Shown in pieces: positions 13,092 to 13,502 of a stretch of DNA of 13,502 nt (position 1 is its first letter; every line of letters begins with the position of its first letter). The stretch spans positions 1-13,502 of the forward strand of contig DAIDTZ010000226.1 in NCBI GenBank assembly GCA_027456925.1, given 5' to 3'. Source of the DNA: Nitrospirota bacterium (GTDB lineage Bacteria; Nitrospirota; UBA9217). The position numbers were made by a program, and so were the translations under genes. The notes under the pieces were generated by a model, which ran no database searches, had not been told where the DNA came from, and saw only the letters and a program-made list of their open reading frames with translations.

Positions 13092-13167
13092 TAACCACGG
13101 ATGAACACGGTTAGAATCAAAAGCGGGATAAAATATTTTTGTCTTTAACCGTGTTTATCCGTGGTTA
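13092..13167. repeat. Long inverted repeat between gspF and gspG (22-bp stem)
   Basis: Arms 13092-13113 and 13146-13167 are complementary over 22 bp with a single G-U wobble, around a 32-nt loop. The arms contain ACCACGGAT and AACACGGTTA. I recall related CCACGGATGAACACGG words as common intergenic repeats in environmental bacteria. It begins 10 nt after the gspF stop and ends 11 nt before the gspG ribosome site, with no T tract, so it is more likely an mRNA-processing or stabilising hairpin than a terminator. Confidence 0.85.
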
Positions 13168-13178
13168 CATACTGCTTT

Positions 13179-13185
13179 AAGGAGG
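13179..13185 (+). promoter_or_regulatory. Strong ribosome binding site of gspG
   Basis: AAGGAGG matches the full anti-Shine-Dalgarno complement and lies 9 nt before ATG 13195. gspC and gspF have none, which agrees with the need for much more major pseudopilin than of the other subunits. Confidence 0.9.
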
Positions 13186-13194
13186 TTTTCTTTT

Positions 13195-13502
13195 ATGAAG
13201 AATCAAAAAGGTTTCACCCTCATCGAAATCATGGTGGTCATCATTATTCTGGGCCTGCTCGCGGGTCTCGTTCTTCCTAAATTCCTGGGCCAGGAAGAAA
13301 AAGCGAAGGTCAAGATCGCCATGACGCAGATACGCGACCTTGAGGGGGCGCTGGATATGTTCAAGCTCGACAACGGGTTCTACCCCACCACAGATCAGGG
13401 ACTCGACGCACTCATTCATAAGCCGGAAACCGGCCGCATCCCCGATAAATGGCGTGACGGCGGCTACCTGAAGCCCGCCCGGATCCCAAAGGACCCCTGG
13501 GG
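13195..13502 (+). CDS. gspG: Type II secretion system major pseudopilin GspG (3' end outside window)
   Basis: GspG is the main subunit of the periplasmic pseudopilus. The first 102 residues are present. The leader MKNQKG is followed by the prepilin peptidase site, with cleavage between G6 and F7 and the conserved E11 at mature position +5 (FTLIE), and by a hydrophobic helix to about residue 27. The mature part has the GspG hallmarks: KVKIAMTQIRDLEGALDMFKLDNGFYPTTDQGLDAL (38-73), and LKPARIPKDPW, where family members have the calcium-binding loop soon after. That loop lies past the window edge. A very strong ribosome site fixes the start. It is preceded by a long hairpin that may separate gspG mRNA from the rest of the operon. 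Only the 3' truncation by the window is unusual. Confidence 0.94.
   Translation, partial: MKNQKGFTLIEIMVVIIILGLLAGLVLPKFLGQEEKAKVKIAMTQIRDLEGALDMFKLDNGFYPTTDQGLDALIHKPETGRIPDKWRDGGYLKPARIPKDPW

Noticed and set aside
11726..13120. A 464-codon open frame on the minus strand opposite gspF
   Set aside because: It is antisense to a perfectly recognisable gspF, has His/Arg/Glu-rich low-complexity translation, no family motif and no ribosome site; long antisense frames are expected in GC-rich genes.

Overview
The window looks like chromosomal DNA of a diderm (outer-membrane) bacterium of fairly high GC. A type II secretion (T2SS) cluster in the order gspC-D-E-F-G is direct evidence of an outer membrane. 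The style of the proteins and of the intergenic repeats suggests an uncultured Desulfobacterota- or Nitrospirota-like lineage, but that placement is an impression, not a demonstration. No rRNA, tRNA, CRISPR, phage or transposase gene was seen.

Layout. Positions 2-397 (+) are the 3' end of a DUF4145-type protein, followed by a hairpin and about 430 bp without a convincing gene. Then come a CCA-adding/poly(A) polymerase-family tRNA nucleotidyltransferase (826-2244, +) and a 78-residue helical protein of unknown function (2309-2545, +). This last gene converges stop-to-stop, 2 bp apart, on a minus-strand pair: a fused nucleotidyltransferase-sugar kinase that resembles MurU joined to AmgK (2548-4518), and upstream of it a DUF1343/NamZ exo-N-acetylmuramidase (4637-5824). 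A compact divergent promoter region separates namZ from a 57-residue DUF4177-like protein (5925-6098) and a class I glutamine amidotransferase (6114-6797). The rest is the T2SS cluster: gspC (6952-7782), gspD (7943-10090), gspE (10087-11772), gspF (11861-13081) and the start of gspG (13195 to the window edge).

How the genes may work together. NamZ would release free MurNAc from peptidoglycan fragments. The kinase half of the fusion would make MurNAc-1-phosphate and the nucleotidyltransferase half would make UDP-MurNAc, giving a two-gene anomeric cell-wall recycling route. This is inferred from family knowledge. The T2SS genes encode the inner-membrane clamp (C), the outer-membrane secretin (D), the ATPase (E), the platform protein (F) and the major pseudopilin (G).

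The most unusual signals are outside the coding regions. (1) Several genes have a sigma70-type -10 box only 5-6 bp from the start codon, the geometry of leaderless mRNAs (namZ, the fusion gene, the DUF4177-like gene, and a 5-codon mini-ORF ahead of gspC); cca is nearly so. (2) gspC has a full-consensus promoter (TTGACA, 17 bp, TATAAT) whose -35 box lies inside a perfect 9-bp inverted repeat. (3) The C/D, E/F and F/G spacers each hold a different inverted repeat, the F/G one forming a 22-bp stem. (4) A 21-bp hairpin sequence occurs in near-identical form before the 78-residue gene and before gspC. (5) The GspD tail carries a roughly 25-residue repeat anchored on ELKSNAV.
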